A stretch of 64,000 bases of DNA from Azoarcus indigens (GTDB taxonomy: Bacteria > Pseudomonadota > Gammaproteobacteria > Burkholderiales > Rhodocyclaceae), in the NCBI RefSeq assembly GCF_004361735.1, contig NZ_SNVV01000006.1, positions 129,370 through 193,369 on the forward strand, in the 5' to 3' direction. This document shows positions 60,303 through 64,000 of the stretch, piece after piece; position 1 is the first letter of the stretch; each line of letters begins with the position of its first letter. The notes below the pieces were generated by a model. The model searched no databases, was not told the DNA's origin, and saw only the letters and a program-made list of their open reading frames with translations. The position numbers and the translations under genes were made by a program.

Positions 60303-61070
60303 ATGAGAAACGTCGAACTGTTCGACGACGGCAAGCACCGTTTCGTACTGTTGAATGAAAGCGAGCCGGGCGAGGAAGACGGTATCCGCTCCAACCAGTA
60401 CCTCATCGAGCACGAGGGCCACGGCGCGCTGCTGGATCCCGGCGGCTTCGGTGTGATGCCCCAGGTGCTGGCCGAGATGCTCGGCTATGTGCGCCCGGAA
60501 CAGGTCGGCACCATCGTGCTGTCGCATCAGGACCCCGACATCGTCGGCGGCCTTTCCACCTGGATGGAGCTGACCCGCGCCCGGGTGCTGGCCTCCCGCA
60601 TCTGGCTGCGCTTCCTGCCGCATTACGGCCTGCGCGACATGTCGCGCTTCGTCGGCGTGCCCGACGAAGGCATGGACTGGGAGATCGCGCCCGGTTACAC
60701 GGTGCGCATCGTGCCGGCCCACTTCCTGCACTCCGAAGGCCAGATCAACGTCTACGACCCCGCCTCGCGCATCCTCTTCAGCGGCGACATCGGCGCCGCC
60801 ATGCTGCCCAACGAGCAGGACGACGCCTTCGTCGACGATTTCGATGCCCACCTGCCCTACATCGCCGACTTCCACCGCCGCTACATGTGCTCCAACCACG
60901 CCATCCGCTGCTGGCTGGACACCATCGCCGACCTGGAGATCGACGTGATCGCCCCCCAGCACGGCCCGGTCTATCGCGGCGCGGCGGTGCCGGCCTTCCT
61001 CGCCTGGCTGCGGGAACTGCGCTGCGGCGTGGACCTGCTGCAGCCCCGCGGCCGCTTCGTGCGGGAGTAA
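60303..61070 (+). CDS. MBL-fold diiron protein (oxygen-binding ODP / flavodiiron-like)
   Basis: A 255-residue metallo-beta-lactamase-fold protein without a flavodoxin domain. Likely metal ligands are H75, D77 and D79 (LSHQDPDIVGG), H140 or H143 (VPAHFLHSEGQ), D162 (FSGDIG) and H220 (APQHGPVYRG). This is the flavodiiron set, with the usual Glu replaced by Asp and the following His replaced by Ile. Stand-alone proteins of this type (ODP) bind O2 at a diiron site and act as sensors. It ends six bases before a GGDEF-EAL gene, so it may report oxygen to c-di-GMP signalling (inference). Confidence 0.82.
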   Translation: MRNVELFDDGKHRFVLLNESEPGEEDGIRSNQYLIEHEGHGALLDPGGFGVMPQVLAEMLGYVRPEQVGTIVLSHQDPDIVGGLSTWMELTRARVLASRIWLRFLPHYGLRDMSRFVGVPDEGMDWEIAPGYTVRIVPAHFLHSEGQINVYDPASRILFSGDIGAAMLPNEQDDAFVDDFDAHLPYIADFHRRYMCSNHAIRCWLDTIADLEIDVIAPQHGPVYRGAAVPAFLAWLRELRCGVDLLQPRGRFVRE

Positions 61071-61076
61071 GGGGCG

Positions 61077-63251
61077 ATGCAAGACCTCCCCATGGCGGTC
61101 CCCTCGGCCACCGTCGCGCCGGTGGACCTGCAAGCCCTGCGCCTGCGCGTCATCGGCCGCCTCGCCAGCCTGCTTGAGAATCAGACCCGCAGCAGCGCTT
61201 TCGGCGCCGCGCTGGGCGATCTCATCCGCGAGAAACACGGCGAAGTCAGCCAGGTACTGGACGCCGCCGCGCAGCTGCCGGCCGGTTCCGAGACCACCGC
61301 CCTGATGGGCCGGGTGCAGGACATGCTCGGCCGCCTGCGCGGCAGCTTCGACCTGCTGCTGACCGAACGCGCGCGCCAGAGCCAGGCCGGCAGCGACGAC
61401 CTGCGCGACATCATCGCCGAGTTCGACGACATGTTCCGCCTGCTGCTCAACTCGCTGGTGGAGCGCGAGTTGCTGGAGCGCCAGAGCCGGGTGCTGGAGC
61501 AGATCATCCTGTCGCACGAGCGCATCGGCCAATGGAAGGAGTTCGTCCAGTCCATCCTGAGCGACTTCCACACCATCTTTCCCTTCGACGTCTTCTTCGT
61601 CGCCTTCGCCGAAGAGCACGGCCTGGTGCTGTACGTGTATTACTTCGGCAGCTGCAACGAGGACTGCCGCAAGAACATCCGCCAGCAGCTCGTCCGCAGC
61701 ATGATCGAGAGCCTCGGCCTGCCGCCGGACTCGCCGCTGGACTACGAGGAGTTCGAAGTGCAGCGCGGCCGCGAGATGAGCGCGCTGCGCGCCGACCAGA
61801 TGATCACCGTGCGGGTGCCGGACCACTCCACCCAACTCGCCGGCCTGCTGGGCGTCACCTACCTCGCCTCCGCGCAGCTGAATCCGCGCGAGGAGAGCGT
61901 GGTGCGCTCCATCCTGGCGGTGATGGTGATGGTGGTCGGCTCCAGCAAGATCCTGTCGCGCACCCTGGCGGAGCTGGAGTATTACTCGGTGCACGACCCG
62001 CTCACCGGGCTGTACAACCGGCGCCAGTTCAACAACATGCTGGAGTACGAGATCGGCCGCTCCGAGCGGCACGACCACGAATTCGCCCTGCTGCTGCTGG
62101 ACCTGGATGACTTCAAGGATGTGAACGACTCCTACGGCCACCCGGTGGGCGACCAGGTGCTGTGCCGCGTCGCCGAAATCCTGCGCGCCCATGTGCGCAA
62201 GGGCGACCTTGCCACCCGCATCGGCGGCGACGAGTTCGCCATCCTGCTGATGGAGACTGGCCGCGAGGGCGCGGTGGCGGTGGCGGAGAAGCTGGGCGGC
62301 GCGTTGCGCGACTGCGTGTTCACCGGCCCCAACGGCTCGCGCTTCCACATCACCGTCTCCATCGGCATCACCGTGTTCCCGCACGACGCCCGTACCGAGA
62401 CCGACCTGCTCGCCGGCGTGGACATCGCCCTCTACCGCGCCAAGGAGCTGGGCAAGGACGGCGCCTGCACGCTGGACGCGATGCCCGACCGCCTGCAGGC
62501 CACCCGCAGCACCCGGGAGTACGCCGAGAAGCTGCGCGCCGCGCTGCGCGAGGGCCGCATCGTGCCCTTCTACCAGCGCATCGTGGACTGCCGCAGCGGC
62601 GAGACCTTTGCCTGCGAGGTGGTGGCCCGGCTGCGCGAGACCGACGGCAGCACCACCGCCGCCGGCGCCTTCATCGACACCATCGAGAAGTACGGCCTGG
62701 GCCGCGAGCTGGACCGCAACATCATCACCCAGGTGCTGGAGGCGAGTTCCGCCCGCATCAAGACCGGGCAAGCGGCGCAGCGGGTGTTCATCAACCTGTC
62801 GGCGCAGGAGATCCAGGGCCGCGGCATCCTCAACTACGCCGAGGAGCTGTGCCACCAACTGGAGATCCCGCCCCACCGGGTGGTGTTCGAGATCCTGGAG
62901 CGGGACGCCATCGGCGACATGACCAATATGCGCAAATTCCTCGCCAAGCTGCGCAAGAAAGGCTTCGCCTTCGCCCTGGACGACTTCGGCAGCGGCTACA
63001 ACTCCTTCCACTACCTGCGCGAGCTGCACTTCGAGTTCGTGAAGATAGACGGCGCCTTCGTGCGCAACATCGTCGAATCGGCGGTGGACCGGGCGCTGGT
63101 GCGCAACCTCGCCAACCTGTGCCGGGAGCTGGGCATCCTCACCATCGCCGAGTTCGTCGAATCGGCAGAGATCCTCGAGTTGCTCCAGGACATAGGCATC
63201 GACTATGCCCAGGGCTATCACATCAGCCTGCCCTCGCCGACGATCTCCTGA
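61077..63251 (+). CDS. GGDEF-EAL cyclic-di-GMP enzyme with N-terminal sensor region
   Basis: A 724-residue cytoplasmic protein. A helical N-terminus (20-145) is followed by a GAF-like region (about 145-295; cysteines in GSCNEDCRKN) and a GGDEF domain with intact RIGGDEF (383-387) and the inhibitory I-site RKGD (374-377) five residues before it. The EAL domain has EVV in place of EAL (514-516) but keeps the Glu, FINLS, DDFGSG (635-640) and QGY. Synthase activity is expected; phosphodiesterase activity is possible. It follows the MBL-fold diiron gene by six bases, forming a sensor-effector pair. Confidence 0.92.
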   Translation: MQDLPMAVPSATVAPVDLQALRLRVIGRLASLLENQTRSSAFGAALGDLIREKHGEVSQVLDAAAQLPAGSETTALMGRVQDMLGRLRGSFDLLLTERARQSQAGSDDLRDIIAEFDDMFRLLLNSLVERELLERQSRVLEQIILSHERIGQWKEFVQSILSDFHTIFPFDVFFVAFAEEHGLVLYVYYFGSCNEDCRKNIRQQLVRSMIESLGLPPDSPLDYEEFEVQRGREMSALRADQMITVRVPDHSTQLAGLLGVTYLASAQLNPREESVVRSILAVMVMVVGSSKILSRTLAELEYYSVHDPLTGLYNRRQFNNMLEYEIGRSERHDHEFALLLLDLDDFKDVNDSYGHPVGDQVLCRVAEILRAHVRKGDLATRIGGDEFAILLMETGREGAVAVAEKLGGALRDCVFTGPNGSRFHITVSIGITVFPHDARTETDLLAGVDIALYRAKELGKDGACTLDAMPDRLQATRSTREYAEKLRAALREGRIVPFYQRIVDCRSGETFACEVVARLRETDGSTTAAGAFIDTIEKYGLGRELDRNIITQVLEASSARIKTGQAAQRVFINLSAQEIQGRGILNYAEELCHQLEIPPHRVVFEILERDAIGDMTNMRKFLAKLRKKGFAFALDDFGSGYNSFHYLRELHFEFVKIDGAFVRNIVESAVDRALVRNLANLCRELGILTIAEFVESAEILELLQDIGIDYAQGYHISLPSPTIS

Positions 63252-63592
63252 AAGTTGCGTAACCGAATGTGAATGCCGGCTCACGCGGCGGCTTGCAGGA
63301 TGAAGCCGCCGCCGGCACGCCGATGAGCGATCGCCTTCATTTCGGTTACGCCGTCCGGAAGATGTCCTGCGCGCCATATCCCGCATCAGCAAAGGCATTC
63401 GCCCGGTACGCGACAACCATCACCACGCCCTCCGGCATACCCTGCCTGACGGCGTTTCGACCGCCTCCGCCACCCCGTCACTGCGTTAAGCTTTTACAGG
63501 AATCATTTCAAAACCCATACACAGCGGAAAACTCAAGGCGGTGACAGCCTTGCTAGCGTGACGCGCTTCCGGATTCTTCAGACCGCGCCACC
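63252..63592 (+). other. 341-bp gap with hairpin; no gene seen
   Basis: A 10-bp stem, GCGGCGGCTT (63285-63294) with AAGCCGCCGC (63303-63312), lies 33 bp after the GGDEF-EAL stop and may help end its transcript, although no T run follows. The rest, including an AT-richer part near 63485-63525, shows no gene. It may hold the promoter of the sulfotransferase gene, but no good -35/-10 pair was found. Confidence 0.5.
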
Positions 63593-64000
63593 ATGCTGCA
63601 ACGCCTTTCCTGGAAACTGATGCCCAAGCGGGAGCGGCAATTCCTGCTCGGACGCATGCCCGTCGTGGACCGCCAGCTGGTCAACCGCGTCCTCTCCTCC
63701 CGCGTCGCCTTCCCCGCAGCCTTCGCCCGCCGCAACTGCCTCTTCATCCATGTGCCCAAGTGCGCCGGCAGCAGCATCTGCCAGGCCTTGTTCGACAACA
63801 GTGCGGACGGTCACATCCCGCTCTACTGGTACGAGCAGCAGTTCCCGGAGCACTACGCCAGGAGCTTCAAGTTCGCCTTCGTCCGCGACCCGCTGGAGCG
63901 CGCCTACTCCGCCTTCGCTTACCTGCGGGTGCACGGCGCCGCCAGGCGCGACAAGCAGGCGCAGGAGCTGATGCTGCGCTACCGCGACTTCGACGACTTC
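63593..64000 (+). CDS. Sulfotransferase family 2-like protein, N-terminal part (runs off window)
   Basis: The first 136 codons are present. The PAPS-binding 5'-phosphosulfate loop is HVPKCAGSS (53-61), and the 3'-phosphate-binding segment is VRDPLERAYS (97-106), both typical of the Sulfotransfer_2 (carbohydrate sulfotransferase-like) family. The ATG at 63593 begins MLQRLSWKLMPKRERQFLLG. There is no signal peptide, so sulfation would be cytoplasmic, perhaps of a polysaccharide or lipid precursor. The C-terminus and further context are outside the window. Confidence 0.85.
   Translation, partial: MLQRLSWKLMPKRERQFLLGRMPVVDRQLVNRVLSSRVAFPAAFARRNCLFIHVPKCAGSSICQALFDNSADGHIPLYWYEQQFPEHYARSFKFAFVRDPLERAYSAFAYLRVHGAARRDKQAQELMLRYRDFDDF

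Noticed and set aside
60138-63416. 1092-codon minus-strand open frame opposite the MBL and GGDEF-EAL genes
   Set aside because: It is the antisense shadow of two genes with intact catalytic motifs; it has no domain of its own.

Overview
The window is a dense, high-GC chromosomal stretch with no insertion sequence, prophage or CRISPR array. Gene content points to a betaproteobacterium, most likely Rhodocyclales (Azoarcus/Thauera/Aromatoleum type). Supporting features are the tRNA-Tyr/Gly/Thr-tuf operon order, a PhaM-like PHA-granule protein, acyl-CoA and aromatic-acid metabolism with HAAT transporters and CoA ligases, a fused B12 mutase (IcmF), a fused indolepyruvate:ferredoxin oxidoreductase, and an RquA-type rhodoquinone gene. 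The organism assignment is inference; the gene calls rest on motifs seen in the translations.

Layout: (1) 1-560: tuf start and three tRNAs on the minus strand behind a near-consensus promoter. (2) 0.6-7.5 kb: an Lrp-type regulator divergent from hpd, a GlcD-type FAD oxidase and a 1177-residue indolepyruvate oxidoreductase, an aromatic amino acid catabolic set. (3) 7.7-9.3 kb: a membrane-anchored methyltransferase-like protein and an orphan ParA-type ATPase, closed by a 15-bp terminator hairpin. (4) 9.3-15.5 kb: LuxR response regulator divergent from TonB receptor, periplasmic binding protein and hybrid kinase (a probable envelope-spanning signalling cascade), then PhaM. (5) 15.6-25.5 kb, minus strand: AEC permease and a seven-gene unit of acyl-CoA ligase, five HAAT ABC components and a PaaK-like protein. 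(6) 25.7-33.4 kb: icmF, a divergent AraC regulator, and a hybrid kinase/OmpR pair. (7) 33.5-36.5 kb: VOC protein, YpfJ-type peptidase, KamA-like radical SAM enzyme. (8) 36.8-45 kb: the propionyl-CoA/methylmalonyl-CoA operon mcm-meaB-pccB-(leader ORF)-pccA with a divergent GntR regulator. (9) 45-48.9 kb: CorC-type transporter, fumC, enoyl-CoA hydratase-like protein. (10) 49-53.5 kb: cobalamin genes cobQ / cbiB-cobD-btuF. (11) 53.5-64 kb: M48 peptidase, RhlE helicase, rquA, leuA with a long leader, BON protein, a diiron MBL-fold protein coupled to a GGDEF-EAL protein, and a truncated sulfotransferase.

How the parts fit: several genes feed branched or odd-chain acyl-CoAs to succinyl-CoA (IcmF, PCC, MCM, MeaB, perhaps the VOC protein). 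The cobalamin genes supply the cofactor of both mutases. The transporter/CoA-ligase unit is suited to importing and activating carboxylic acids. Regulation visible in the DNA includes a 22-bp dyad inside overlapping gntR/mcm promoters, a related element at the VOC gene, a Leu-rich leader before leuA, and an unusual duplicated gene start with an inverted repeat at pccA.
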